A DNA stretch of 64,000 nt from JAGLOK01 sp963676355 (GCA_963676355.1 OY781093.1:1178001-1242000); one strand, 5' to 3'; positions 9,029-18,405 are shown, numbered from the stretch's first letter. The notes: generated by a model from the letters alone, not told the origin. A program made the numbers and translations.

Positions 9029-9895
9029 TCATTCCAATAAAATTGAATCATTTAAAGTAGGATCAAAATTATTGCTGAACGCTTTTAATGGAAAGGAATT
9101 GAGTTTGAAATCAGCGGGGAGGCTAGAGGGCGAGTATCCGGTGGTTTCTAGAAAAACACGATTGAAGTGACGTGGTGTGCCAAAACCACACTTGAATGTG
9201 ATTTGTGATATTGTCAGTTCATTTTCAGATTGTATAAGTTGTATCGCTTTTTCAATTCTAATGATATTTCTATATTGGGAAAAAGTCATCCCGGATATTT
9301 GTTTAAAAAACCTTGAAAAATACGCTTCGCTAAAACCCATAAAAGTTGCACAATCCTTAAATGTCATATCAGAATATTTTTCATCCAACTCATTTAAAAG
9401 CTCTTTATAACGATTGAAAGCAATGTGACTACTTTTATAATCAGTTTGTTTTAATTCTTCGTTTCTAAAAATCATTAAAAGCAATTCTTGAAGAATGTGC
9501 TTTGCCTTAAGCTCGTATAAAATCGGTTTTAATTCCAGCTCTTTTTGTATTTTTTTAAATGCATCCTTAAATGGGTATGAATACTTAAGAAACGGAGAAA
9601 CCAACGAATAATGCGAGCTTATCTCCTTCATTAAATGCTTATCAAAAAGGCATACAGCGATCTTGCTGTCGTTTATGCTCTGTATTGAGTGAATATCTCC
9701 GCCTGAAACAAATAATGTCTGTGATTCGTTAAGAGAAAAAGATTGATCATTAATAGAAATAATTGCGTTTCCTGAAAATACATGAATAATTTCAAATTCT
9801 GTATGCCAATGGGGCAAGTTATGGAGATTACTGTAAACACCTGTCCATAATTGCTCGTTGTTAATATATTGTCTTGTTTCAAATTTAGCTATCAT
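9029..9895 (-). CDS. AraC-family transcriptional regulator
   Basis: 288 residues on the minus strand, start at 9895. The N-terminal half is a cupin-like sugar-sensing domain (LPHWHTEFEIIHVFSG is the typical metal/effector-binding strand). Residues about 175-280 hold two helix-turn-helix motifs of the AraC/XylS type (FKDCATFMGFSEAYFSRFFKQ and ISQITFKCGFGTPRHFNRVF). It is divergent from araA, 173 bp away, so it probably activates the arabinose genes in response to L-arabinose or an arabino-oligosaccharide. It is not the GntR/LacI-type AraR repressor of Bacillus. Sugar identity is inferred only from the neighbouring genes. Confidence 0.88.
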   Translation of the reverse strand: MIAKFETRQYINNEQLWTGVYSNLHNLPHWHTEFEIIHVFSGNAIISINDQSFSLNESQTLFVSGGDIHSIQSINDSKIAVCLFDKHLMKEISSHYSLVSPFLKYSYPFKDAFKKIQKELELKPILYELKAKHILQELLLMIFRNEELKQTDYKSSHIAFNRYKELLNELDEKYSDMTFKDCATFMGFSEAYFSRFFKQISGMTFSQYRNIIRIEKAIQLIQSENELTISQITFKCGFGTPRHFNRVFLETTGYSPSSLPADFKLNSFPLKAFSNNFDPTLNDSILLE

Positions 9896-9962
9896 ATATT
9901 TTTCTCATTAAGAATTATAATTTAAATATCAATAAATGTCTATAACGTGTTAATAAAAATCA

Positions 9963-9991
9963 TTGTTTATGATTTTGCGCAATATTATAAT
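9963..9991 (+). promoter_or_regulatory. Candidate araA promoter
   Basis: TTGTTT at 9963-9968 and TATAAT at 9986-9991, with a 17-bp spacer, in the region between the AraC gene and araA. The weak -35 fits an activated promoter. No clear operator repeat was seen. Confidence 0.5.
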
Positions 9992-10068
9992 TGAAACAGT
10001 AATTTTGGGGTATACAAGTGCTGTATGGACAAAAATAAATGAAGTCGAAATATTTTAAGGAGAATAAA

Positions 10069-11541
10069 ATGATTAAAGAATACGAGTTTTGGTTTGTAGT
10101 GGGATCGCAGTTGCTTTATGGTACTGAAATTCTGGGAACAATAGAAACCCGCGCAAAAGAAATGGCTGAACAAATGAACGAAAGTGGCAATTTGCCATGC
10201 AAATTAGTCGCAAAGTTGGTAGCAAAGTCGAATGATGAAATTACTGAAATTATAAAAGAAGCCAACTATGACGAGAGATGTGCTGGAATCATCACATGGT
10301 GTCACACGTTTTCACCAAGCAAGATGTGGATAAATGGTTTGATGAATTTGCAAAAACCATATTGCCATTTTGCGACACAATATAATCTTGAAATTCCAAA
10401 TGAAGAAATTGATATGGATTTTATGAACCTAAACCAAGCTGCACATGGAGACAGGGAACATGGATATATAGGGGCAAGATTGAGAAAGCCAAGAAAAGTA
10501 ATTGCTGGCTATTGGGAAGAAGAAGGTGTGCAAAAGCGTTTAGGTGGATGGATGCGTGCAGCTGTTGGTGCAGCATTTAGCAAAAGCCTAAAAGTGATGC
10601 GCTTTGGTGACAACATGCGCGAAGTTGCTGTGACTGAGGGTGACAAGGTTGATACTCAGGCTAAATTTGGTTGGCAGGTAAACACATGGCCTGTAGGTGA
10701 ATTGGTTGAATACATGAATGCAGTTTCAGATGAAGAAATTGATGAGCTGATGAAAGAATACTCCAGCGTTTATGAAATAAAGACTGATGATATTGAGACA
10801 GTTAAATATCAGGCGAGAGAAGAAATCGCAATGAAAAAAATGCTTGACAGAGAAGGGTGCATGGCATTTTCAAATACATTCCAAGATTTATATGGAATGG
10901 AGCAGTTGCCAGGGCTTGCGTCCCAGCACTTAATGTCACAGGGATATGGATATGGCGGCGAAGGCGATTGGAAAGTTTCGGCAATGACATCGATAATTAA
11001 AGCTATGAGCGAAGGATTATCAGGCGGCACTTCTTTTATGGAAGACTATACTTATCACCTTGAAAAAGGAAACGAACACAGCTTAGGAGCTCATATGCTG
11101 GAGGTTTGCCCTTCAATAGCTGCAGGCAAGCCTAAAATAGAAGTGCATAATCTTGGAATAGGTGATAGAAAAGCTCCTGCAAGACTTGTTTTTGAGGGAC
11201 GTCCCGGTAAGGCTATTGCTGTAAGCTTGGTTGATTTAGGAAACCGGATGAGATTGATATGTCAGGATGTTGAGTGTGTAGAGCCAATCATGGAGATGCC
11301 AAACTTACCTGTGGCACGCGTTATGTGGAAACCAGAGCCAAATATGACTCAAGGAATTGAGTGCTGGATAATGGCAGGAGGAGCTCACCATACAACGCTT
11401 TCATATGACATTACTTCAGATCAGATGAAGGACTGGGCAAGAATGATGGATGTTGAGTTTGTTCATATAGGAAGAGAAACTAATCCAGACAAGTTGGAAG
11501 AAGAACTATTCTTAAAAGACATTGCATGGAAGCTAAAGTGA
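10069..11541 (+). CDS. araA: L-arabinose isomerase
   Basis: 490 residues from the ATG at 10069, which has AAGGAG 6 bp upstream; an upstream in-frame ATG at 10039 lacks a ribosome site. It converts L-arabinose to L-ribulose in the cytoplasm. The family start EFWFVVGSQLLYG and the Mn-binding active-site segments are present: GGTSFMEDYTYH (catalytic Glu), GAHMLEVCPS (His) and GGAHHTTLS (His). Length is close to the usual about 495 residues. It is followed after 7 bp by araD. The ribulokinase gene araB, normally beside them, is absent from the window. Confidence 0.96.
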   Translation: MIKEYEFWFVVGSQLLYGTEILGTIETRAKEMAEQMNESGNLPCKLVAKLVAKSNDEITEIIKEANYDERCAGIITWCHTFSPSKMWINGLMNLQKPYCHFATQYNLEIPNEEIDMDFMNLNQAAHGDREHGYIGARLRKPRKVIAGYWEEEGVQKRLGGWMRAAVGAAFSKSLKVMRFGDNMREVAVTEGDKVDTQAKFGWQVNTWPVGELVEYMNAVSDEEIDELMKEYSSVYEIKTDDIETVKYQAREEIAMKKMLDREGCMAFSNTFQDLYGMEQLPGLASQHLMSQGYGYGGEGDWKVSAMTSIIKAMSEGLSGGTSFMEDYTYHLEKGNEHSLGAHMLEVCPSIAAGKPKIEVHNLGIGDRKAPARLVFEGRPGKAIAVSLVDLGNRMRLICQDVECVEPIMEMPNLPVARVMWKPEPNMTQGIECWIMAGGAHHTTLSYDITSDQMKDWARMMDVEFVHIGRETNPDKLEEELFLKDIAWKLK

Positions 11542-11548
11542 GGAAATT

Positions 11549-12238
11549 ATGCTTGAGAAATTAAAGGAGGAAGTACTTGAGGCAAATCTACTTTTACCTA
11601 GGTATAATCTCATTACATTTACATGGGGTAACGTATCGGGAATTGATAGAGAGACTGGTTTGGTTGTTATAAAACCATCAGGTGTGCCTTATGATACTAT
11701 GACAAAAGACGACTTGGTTGTAGTTGATTTAGAAGGTAAAACGGTGGAAGGAAATTATAAGCCGTCATCTGACACGCCGACACACATTGAGCTTTATAAA
11801 GCATATCCTGACATGGGTGGAATTGTTCATACGCATTCCAGATGGGCGACTATATACGCACAGGCAGGAAAATCAATTACACCTATAGGCACAACGCATG
11901 GTGACTACTTCTACGGCGATATTCCCTGCACAAGACTTATGAAAAAATCTGAAATAAATGGTGCGTATGAAAAAGAAACAGGTTCTGTAATCATTGAAAC
12001 ATTTAGAGGAACTGATCCTATGAGCATACCGGCTGTTTTAGTTCAAAGTCATGGACCATTTACATGGGGGAAAGATGCGCACGAAGCTGTGCACAATGCA
12101 GTTGTTCTTGAGGAAGTAGCTTTTATGAACTGGCATGCACAGATACTCAATCCTGCAACAGGCCACATGCAACAAGATTTACTGGACAAGCATTATCTTA
12201 GAAAGCATGGTAGCAACGCCTACTATGGACAGGGTTGA
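11549..12238 (+). CDS. araD: L-ribulose-5-phosphate 4-epimerase
   Basis: 229 residues, normal for AraD. It is a class II aldolase-fold Zn enzyme that turns L-ribulose 5-phosphate into D-xylulose 5-phosphate for the pentose phosphate pathway. Visible motifs: TWGNVSGIDRETG (phosphate-binding N-terminus), SSDTPTHIELYKAYPDMGGIVHTHS (zinc His pair) and LVQSHGPFTWG (third zinc His). It is directly downstream of araA in the same operon, followed by a 130-bp gap to the arabinofuranosidase gene. The start ATG has an AGGAAATT site. Confidence 0.95.
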   Translation: MLEKLKEEVLEANLLLPRYNLITFTWGNVSGIDRETGLVVIKPSGVPYDTMTKDDLVVVDLEGKTVEGNYKPSSDTPTHIELYKAYPDMGGIVHTHSRWATIYAQAGKSITPIGTTHGDYFYGDIPCTRLMKKSEINGAYEKETGSVIIETFRGTDPMSIPAVLVQSHGPFTWGKDAHEAVHNAVVLEEVAFMNWHAQILNPATGHMQQDLLDKHYLRKHGSNAYYGQG

Positions 12239-12368
12239 TGGCGAAATTATGAGCAATGTTTAATAAAGCATATGATTTCTGGAACAGGCTTAATAGTTGA
12301 AGTTCCATAACTTTTTATTGCAATTGGTTTAGGAATAATAAATGAATTAGTATCATAGGAGAAAATAA

Positions 12369-13871
12369 ATGTCGAATAAAGCGAAGTTTACAATAGATAA
12401 AAATTATACAATTAGTAATATAGATAACCGTCTGTATGGTTCTTTTATTGAACACATGGGTAGGGCTGTTTATACGGGAATATATGAACCGGGGCACAGC
12501 GATGCCGATTCGCAAGGGTTTAGGCGCGATGTTATAAAAGCTATAAAACAGTTAAATGTTCCTATAGTCAGATATCCGGGAGGGAACTTTGTGTCTGGAT
12601 ATGATTGGACTGATGGAATAGGCCCTGTGAATGAACGACCAAAGAGGCTTGATCTTGCGTGGTTTTCTGAGGAAACAAATGAGATAGGTATTGATGAGTT
12701 TGTTGATTGGTGCAAAAAAGCTGACACTGAAGCAATGGCTGCGGTAAATCTTGGCACAGGTTCACCCAAAGAAGCCGGAAACATGGTTGAATACTGCAAC
12801 CATAAAGGTGGTACATATTGGAGTGATCTTAGGATAAAAAATGGCCATAAAGATCCGCATAACATTAAACTTTGGTGCTTGGGTAATGAAATGGACGGAT
12901 CGTGGCAGATTTGCCAAATGAATTCTGATGATTATGGGAAAAAAGCAAAAGAAGCTGCAAAGATAATGAAGTGGGTTGATCCGGAAATTGAACTTGTTGC
13001 ATGTGGAAGTTCCGGTGCGGAAATTCCGACATTTCCAGAGTGGGACAGGAAAGTGCTTGAACACACGTATGAGCATGTAGATTATATTTCACTGCACAGA
13101 TATTACGAGCTAAAAGAAAGTGAAAGTGATTTTCTTGCAAGCCATGTAGACATGGATATGTTCATTAAAACAATTGTTTCAACAGCTGATTATGTGAAGG
13201 CGTTTAAAAGAAGCAAAAAAACTATGAATCTTTCTTTTGATGAATGGAATGTTTGGTACATTGAAAATGGAATAGAACCTCACGAAAGATGGAAGAATGC
13301 TCCGGTTCTTTGCGAAGATGAATATCATTTGCTGGATGCCTTGGTTTTAGGCGGTCTTTTGTGTTCATTGGTAAATAATTCAGACAGAGTAAAGATAGCT
13401 TGTTTGGCACAGCTTGTGAATACGATTTCACCTATTCAGACAAAAAAAGATGGTGGTCTGCTTAAAAAGACAACGTTCTTCCCATTTGAACAGGTTTCAA
13501 ATTATGGAAGAGGTAAAGTGCTTCAGCCGATTATTTCAAGCCCAAAGATAGGCACAGATTCATATGTTGAGATACCAGCGTTAAAATCTGCCGTAACATA
13601 CAATGAAGAAGATTCAACTGTTTCTGTGTTTGTTTTGAACCAAGACACTAAAAATACTATAGAAACAGAATTTGATTTAAGATCATTTGGGGATACTGAG
13701 GTTATTGAGCATGTTGTTTTAAGCGGGGAAGACATGTATGCGAAAAATACTTTTGAAAATCCAGATAACGTCGTTCCTGAAAAACAAAAAGTTCCGATTG
13801 GCGATAATGGAATTTTCACGGCATCTATCAAAAATCTTTCTTGGAACATGATTCGCTTTAAATGCAAATGA
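12369..13871 (+). CDS. abfA: Alpha-L-arabinofuranosidase, GH51
   Basis: 500 residues, typical for intracellular GH51 enzymes of Firmicutes. It removes terminal arabinofuranose from arabinoxylan or arabinan oligosaccharides by a retaining mechanism. The acid/base Glu is in KLWCLGNEMDGSWQ and the nucleophile Glu in LSFDEWNVWY; the N-terminal segment YGSFIEHMGRAVYTGIYEPG and the C-terminal beta-sandwich are present. No signal peptide, so it acts on imported oligosaccharides. It completes the arabinose block with araA and araD: release, isomerisation, epimerisation. A TAGGAG site precedes the ATG, and a strong terminator follows. Confidence 0.95.
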   Translation: MSNKAKFTIDKNYTISNIDNRLYGSFIEHMGRAVYTGIYEPGHSDADSQGFRRDVIKAIKQLNVPIVRYPGGNFVSGYDWTDGIGPVNERPKRLDLAWFSEETNEIGIDEFVDWCKKADTEAMAAVNLGTGSPKEAGNMVEYCNHKGGTYWSDLRIKNGHKDPHNIKLWCLGNEMDGSWQICQMNSDDYGKKAKEAAKIMKWVDPEIELVACGSSGAEIPTFPEWDRKVLEHTYEHVDYISLHRYYELKESESDFLASHVDMDMFIKTIVSTADYVKAFKRSKKTMNLSFDEWNVWYIENGIEPHERWKNAPVLCEDEYHLLDALVLGGLLCSLVNNSDRVKIACLAQLVNTISPIQTKKDGGLLKKTTFFPFEQVSNYGRGKVLQPIISSPKIGTDSYVEIPALKSAVTYNEEDSTVSVFVLNQDTKNTIETEFDLRSFGDTEVIEHVVLSGEDMYAKNTFENPDNVVPEKQKVPIGDNGIFTASIKNLSWNMIRFKCK

Positions 13872-13985
13872 TAAAGAAGATATTTGACGAAATGTTTTAA
13901 AGGCTTAAGGTAATTTTTAATAAGAGAAATGAATAATCCTTGATTAATTTATTTTTTGAAAAGCTTTTTCTTTTGTCCGTATTAG

Positions 13986-14019
13986 AAAACCTCCTATTAT
14001 TCAATAATAGGAGGTTTTT
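13986..14019. terminator. Strong bidirectional terminator
   Basis: AAAACCTCCTATTAT (13986-14000) pairs perfectly with 14004-14018 around a 3-nt loop. The arms carry a T run on one side and an A run on the other, so it can end both the arabinose operon and the convergent surface-protein gene. Confidence 0.9.
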
Positions 14020-14068
14020 ATAATGTTCGTCTTTTGATATTCTATTCAGTTTGTCTTTTGTCTTTATT

Positions 14069-16333
14069 TTAATTTTTAACAAATTTCTTTCTTAAGAACA
14101 ACAGTGCCAATCCTATAAGTGCCAATGCACCTATTGAGATAAATAACGCATCGCCTTCGCCGGTTTCGGGAGCCAGTGCCGGTGCTACATCTTCGATTAT
14201 AAAGATATCTGTCTCAACCGGAGTCGGAGTCGGTGATGGAACTGGTGTCGGAGCTGGCGTGCTCTCGGGGGCTAATGGTACTGGTGGAGGTGCGATTGTA
14301 ACAACAGGTGGTGGAGGAGGAGTTGTAGCCGGTGAGTTAAAGAGTATCACAACTTCTGATTCGCCTGCTTCAAGTGTTATGTCTGTTGTTGTATCCGCTG
14401 GCAGTGTATAGCCCGGAACTGTTGCGACTTCAACCAATACATATGTACCCGGTGTTAATCCAGCCCATACTATATTACCATTTACATCCGTCCATTCTGT
14501 CGAAATGAGGTTGCCTGGAGATACGCTTCCTGCATATAGTGTGAAGTTTACTCCGCCAAGTCTTACTGCAGTATTTCCTGTTTCAAATTTAGCGATTGTT
14601 ATTACGCCTGGGTCAGGAGTTGGAGTCGGTGTAGGCGTTGGCGTTGGGGTCGGAGTAGGTGTAGGAGTCGGCGTTGGTGTAGGTGTAGGAGTTGGGGTCG
14701 GAGTCGGCGTTGGTGTAGGAGTCGGAGTAGGAGTCGGCGTTGGTGTAGGTGTAGGAGTTGGGGTCGGAGTCGGAGTCGGAGTCGGAGTAGGTGTAGGTGT
14801 AGGAGTTGGCGTTGGGGTCGGAGTAGGAGTCGGTGTCGGTGTAGGAGTCGGTGTCGGTGTAGGAGTTGGAGTCGGAGTCGGCGTTGGTGTAGGAGCTGGG
14901 GTCGGAGTAGGAGTCGGTTTCGGCGTCGGTGTAGGCGTTGGTGTAGGAGTCGGAGTAGGTGTAGGAGTTGGGGTCGGAGTAGGAGTCGGCGTTGGGGTCG
15001 GAGTAGGCGTCGGTGTCGGCGTTGGCGTTGGTGTCGGAGTAGAAGTAGAAGTAGGGGAAGGGGTTGCTGTAGGCTGTTCTGCTAGGAACAGAGCCTGCAC
15101 GTTGAATGCACTTATAGCAACAGTATAAACAAATGGATTAGGTGATGAGGTGTGATTGTCAACATCACGCCACCATTTTGTGAAATAGTACCCAGAATAG
15201 TGATAAGCTCTGATTTTTACAACAGTGCCTACTGGATAAGTGATTGTTATTGATCCACTTGGACCATTAGGGCTTACTACTATAGGCGATTGCCATGTAC
15301 CATTTGGATTTTGTATCTGATATGTATAGTGGCTTAAGCCTTGTCCATATCCATCACTTGCATTGCCTTGATTTGGGTTATCACTATATTGTATCGTTGA
15401 ATATTGGACAACCGGAGTAGGTGTGGATGTAGGAGTAGGAGTCGGTGTGGGGGCTGCTTCTTTAAACTCTGCTTTCACTTTTATGTCTGAATTTAGTTTA
15501 ACCGTAGCGGGATTGCCTGAACTACCGATGCTATAGTACCACTGAGAAAATGTGAAGCCAGAGTTGCCATATGCTATGATTTTTAAATCAGTTCCTTTGG
15601 CAAAGCTTACTACAATAGTGCTATAGGCTGCAGGAGTAACAGTGACAGGAGATCCAAAAGTACCATTTGGTTGTTTTACCTGATAAGTATAATGGGACAA
15701 GCCGTTACTTATGGGAGGATAATTCCAAAAAGTAACGCTTTGATTTCTTGGCCGTCTGTTTAAGCTAGCTTCAGGCGTGTTGGATGCTTCGGGAGTTTCA
15801 CTGGGGGAAACCTCTTCAGAAACATCTGGTTTTTCGCTTGCCTCGAGAGTATTGCTAGGCGTAGGAGTTACTTCCTCGGATGGCACTGCACTCGGTGTTG
15901 GTGAGCTGGTTTCCTCTGGAGGGGGTGATTCTTCTGGTGAAGAACTTGCCTCTTCAGCGGGAGAGGTTTCTGTAGGAGTATTATTGGGTGTCTCGCTGGG
16001 AGAGCCGCTTGGTGTTTCCTCGGGAACACCGCTGGGTTCTTCTGTTGGGGAGTTGCTTGGCGCTACCTCGGGAGAACCACTGGGTTCTTCTGTGGGTGCG
16101 CCATTTGGAGTTTCTTCTGGAGCACTGCTAGGTGATTCTTCAGGAACATTTTCTGGTTCGCCTGTGGGAGTGCTGCTTGGTGATGCGGATACTTCTTCGG
16201 AAGGAAAGGGTGTTGGTGTGCCTATTGCCCCGTCAGAAGAATCAGCCATCGCCACAAGATTTGGAAGCAAAACCAATGCAAATGCGGTGATCATCACCAA
16301 TGCTGTTCTCAATTTTTTTATATTTGTACTCAT
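14069..16333 (-). CDS. Sortase-anchored repeat surface protein with Thr-Pro stalk
   Basis: 754 residues. N-terminal signal peptide (KKLRTALVMITAFALVLL ... AMA), then a Pro/Ser/Glu/Thr-rich region (about 35-190) built from degenerate EEPSGSPE-like repeats. Two related beta domains follow (about 200-295 and 315-415), each starting with GLSHYTYQ and showing the NPATV/AEF pattern of InlB B-repeat-like domains. Next comes a long Thr-Pro tract, one SpaA/Cna-B-like domain (about 575-670, starting ITIAKFETGN, with Lys, Glu and Asn in positions that could form an isopeptide bond), a Pro-rich stretch and a C-terminal sorting signal: LAPETGEGD, hydrophobic helix, RKKFVKN. APETG replaces the usual LPXTG, so the sortase may be non-class A. 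Probably a wall-spanning adhesin or pilus-tip-like protein; binding partner unknown. Confidence 0.85.
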   Translation of the reverse strand: MSTNIKKLRTALVMITAFALVLLPNLVAMADSSDGAIGTPTPFPSEEVSASPSSTPTGEPENVPEESPSSAPEETPNGAPTEEPSGSPEVAPSNSPTEEPSGVPEETPSGSPSETPNNTPTETSPAEEASSSPEESPPPEETSSPTPSAVPSEEVTPTPSNTLEASEKPDVSEEVSPSETPEASNTPEASLNRRPRNQSVTFWNYPPISNGLSHYTYQVKQPNGTFGSPVTVTPAAYSTIVVSFAKGTDLKIIAYGNSGFTFSQWYYSIGSSGNPATVKLNSDIKVKAEFKEAAPTPTPTPTSTPTPVVQYSTIQYSDNPNQGNASDGYGQGLSHYTYQIQNPNGTWQSPIVVSPNGPSGSITITYPVGTVVKIRAYHYSGYYFTKWWRDVDNHTSSPNPFVYTVAISAFNVQALFLAEQPTATPSPTSTSTPTPTPTPTPTPTPTPTPTPTPTPTPTPTPTPTPTPTPTPKPTPTPTPAPTPTPTPTPTPTPTPTPTPTPTPTPTPTPTPTPTPTPTPTPTPTPTPTPTPTPTPTPTPTPTPTPTPTPTPTPTPTPTPTPTPTPTPTPTPTPDPGVITIAKFETGNTAVRLGGVNFTLYAGSVSPGNLISTEWTDVNGNIVWAGLTPGTYVLVEVATVPGYTLPADTTTDITLEAGESEVVILFNSPATTPPPPPVVTIAPPPVPLAPESTPAPTPVPSPTPTPVETDIFIIEDVAPALAPETGEGDALFISIGALALIGLALLFLRKKFVKN
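14620..15075 (-). repeat. Six-base Thr-Pro codon tandem repeat
   Basis: About 450 bp of near-uniform ACN-CCN hexamers encode a Thr-Pro stalk inside the surface protein, interrupted by single Lys/Ala substitutions near 14885-14930. Third-base variation is high, so the tract is kept at protein level, but repeat number may change by slippage. Opposite-strand Gly-Val readings here are mirror images of this repeat. Confidence 0.9.
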
Positions 16334-16492
16334 TTTTATCCCCTTTCTTATAGGGTAGTAGTTTATAGTCTTGTCAATAATACTTTGATATCAAAGTACT
16401 TATTATTAAATTATAAACCATTAACTAAAAAGAATAAATATAAACACGACTAAAAGAGTAAGAATTCATAAAAAGTTCATATTTGCAAATGC

Positions 16493-16520
16493 AAAAAAAG
16501 TCCCCCCTTAAACAGGGGGG
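16493..16520 (-). terminator. GC-rich hairpin terminator on the minus strand
   Basis: CCCCCC (16502-16507) and GGGGGG (16515-16520) with a 7-nt loop. On the minus strand the stem is followed by A-C-T7, so it would stop leftward transcription, presumably from the small interrupted gene at 17145. Confidence 0.6.
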
Positions 16521-16902
16521 TAAAAAAAGTGTGTATTAAGAGTTGTTTATTGGTTTTCAATAAACAAATTGAAAGCGATATATAGCAATAGAATAAATTG
16601 AAATCTGCCTGATTTAATAAAATAGGTATAGAAATAATTATTCTTTAGAGTTAGTTATTTAATTTAAGAGTGAAATTTTGGGCAAACAAAATTAATGTGA
16701 ACAAGCACTACATATAGCTAAACGTTTTTAGAGTACTTGATTTTTGCATCGCTGCCCTCCATGATTTTTGTGACACAACAGATAAATACTGATATAAAAG
16801 TCACTTACAAAATTATACTTGCAAGAATAAGATAGTACAAGCCTATTATAAAAAGCATATATATAGATTATGGAATATGTTCTAGCTATAAAGTTAATAA
16901 AA

Positions 16903-17145
16903 TTATACTTTTGTTTTTTGCTTAAGAATAAATAATAATATTGCAATGGTTATCAAAATTCCAACAGCGACAAAAAAGCCGATGCTGTAGTTTGGAATTA
17001 AACTCAATGCTGACAATTCTGATTTTGAAATTTATTTTAATTCAACAAACGAGTTACCTTGCGCAGCCACTGATGACTGAATCGTAAGACTCAAAATGAT
17101 TGCAACAATTGTTGAGAACTTAAATTTTCTTTTGTATTTATTCAT
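16903..17145 (-). pseudogene. Stop-interrupted small secreted/membrane protein
   Basis: An 81-codon frame on the minus strand, start ATG at 17145, with one internal TAA at 17032-17034. The first part is a signal peptide (MNKYKRKFKF, hydrophobic core STIVAIILSLTIQ, AQG cleavage region). In the same frame after the stop comes a single hydrophobic helix (IGFFVAVGILITIAILLFIL) and a basic tail KQKTKV. This is the two-ended layout of a wall- or membrane-anchored peptide with almost no middle. It may be a remnant of a surface-protein gene whose centre was deleted, or a small gene killed by one nonsense change. A sorting motif is not visible. Confidence 0.55.
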
Positions 17146-17531
17146 GTATATAAAATAAACAAAATGGAGGAAGTTTAAACGCTTAGGACTAAATAATCTT
17201 TCCGAAAAAATCCTTCAGATTAGAATGTTGTTCATATGGATATAATGGAGGAGTTGAAAAGGGTAAAAGTGAAGCAAGTTGGAGGATAACCTAAAAAAAG
17301 AGGTCGATTATAATAGATATAGCAAGAAAAATAGAGCTTTTGTAGAGCGCGGCATATTTATAAAGCGATAGCAAGGGATGGCATAGACAAAGAGCGGAAA
17401 AGGTGTTTTTAAGACACAGCGGGCATACCTTGAGAAATGTGAAACGTTTGACATTAATAATGTAACTAACTATAATTTAAACAAAAATCTTGATTAATGT
17501 TTAAAATACTAATATCAAAATCGGAGGGAAT
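17146..17531. other. Gene-poor region
   Basis: About 390 bp without a supported gene. Short stretches with coding-like composition are broken by stops in all frames. I cannot assign an origin. The last 15 bases carry the ribosome site of the esterase at 17532. Confidence 0.4.
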
Positions 17532-18365
17532 ATGTCTGTTTTAACAATGAACTTTGAAAGTGACTATCTAAAATCAAATCATGAAATCAGTGTAATTTTG
17601 CCTAATAAACCGAGGGGTATAACGCCGGAGGAATATTATAAACAAAATAAGAAACTAAAAGTTTTGTGGCTTTTACATGGAACATTCGGAGATCATTCTG
17701 ATTGGCTAAGAAGAACAAATATAGAGCTTTATGCCTGCGAAAAAGACCTCGCTGTCGTGATGCCTAGTGCGTTAAACAGCAACTATTCCAACTGGGATAA
17801 AGCAATGATGGGCTTTGACATGTATGATTATCTTGTGAAAGAATTGATGCCGCTTGTATATAACTGGTTGCCAATCTCCGATAAAAGGGAAGACAACTTT
17901 ATTGCTGGGCTTTCAATGGGCGGACGCGGGACAATAAAATATGCAGTTAACTTCCCAGAAAAATTTGCCGCCGCCGCGGTGCTTTCGGCCGCTCCTGAAG
18001 AGTATGATAAACTGACAGAGGAATATCTTCACTCAGATGATATGTTCGCGGCTCGTTTGTTGAGCATGGTTGAAAATGCAGGTGGGCTTGATAATTTCAA
18101 AAATTCAAGTGAAAATGTGTGGAAGATAATGGATTCGCTTGCGGGAACGGGCAAACTGCCCAAATTGCTCTTTGCTTGTGGTACAGAAGACACTATGATA
18201 TACGATAAGCTGATGATATTTCAAAAGCATGCAGAAGAAATTAAACTGGATGCAGAATTTTGGAAACTGGAAGGATATCGTCACGAGTGGCGTTTTTGGG
18301 ACTTGGCTATCCAGCATGCATTGGACTTCTTTGGTTTAGAAGATACGGGAGCGAGTCCCTTTTAA
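17532..18365 (+). CDS. CE1-type carbohydrate esterase (feruloyl/acetyl esterase-like)
   Basis: 277 residues, cytoplasmic (no signal peptide). It is an alpha/beta hydrolase of the EstA/CE1 group (tributyrin esterase, feruloyl esterase, S-formylglutathione hydrolase relatives). The oxyanion segment is LWLLHGTFGDHSDW, the nucleophile elbow GLSMGG (Ser128), and the catalytic His is probably in GYRHEWRFWD near residue 255. It should cleave acetyl or hydroxycinnamoyl esters from sugars. GGAGG lies just before the ATG; a terminator follows, so it is its own unit just upstream of the ABC importer operon. Related to the proteins at 29896, 38718 and 39507. Confidence 0.85.
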   Translation: MSVLTMNFESDYLKSNHEISVILPNKPRGITPEEYYKQNKKLKVLWLLHGTFGDHSDWLRRTNIELYACEKDLAVVMPSALNSNYSNWDKAMMGFDMYDYLVKELMPLVYNWLPISDKREDNFIAGLSMGGRGTIKYAVNFPEKFAAAAVLSAAPEEYDKLTEEYLHSDDMFAARLLSMVENAGGLDNFKNSSENVWKIMDSLAGTGKLPKLLFACGTEDTMIYDKLMIFQKHAEEIKLDAEFWKLEGYRHEWRFWDLAIQHALDFFGLEDTGASPF

Positions 18366-18405
18366 TGATGATTATTTGAGCACCTAGCATCAATAAAAAC
18401 AAATT

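Noticed and set aside
14620..15075. Tandem hexamers considered as a CRISPR or satellite array
   Set aside because: Repeat unit is 6 bp, lacks spacers and stays in frame as Thr-Pro codons.
14505..15128. Plus-strand frame encoding a long Gly-Val repeat
   Set aside because: It is the exact antisense of the Thr-Pro tract in the surface protein; the minus-strand frame has signal peptide, domains and sorting signal.
15777..16358. Plus-strand frame rich in Gly-Ser-Val, 193 codons
   Set aside because: Antisense of the Pro/Ser/Thr repeat region of the surface protein; no ribosome site.
16728..16946. 72-codon minus-strand frame
   Set aside because: Overlaps in another frame the better-supported interrupted gene at 16903-17145; low-complexity Tyr/Ile/Lys composition and no ribosome site.
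17221..17400. Possible transposase relic (reading VDYNRYSKKNRAFVERG)
   Set aside because: Short, stop-broken and without a clear family signature; similarity to IS3 C-termini is too weak to claim.
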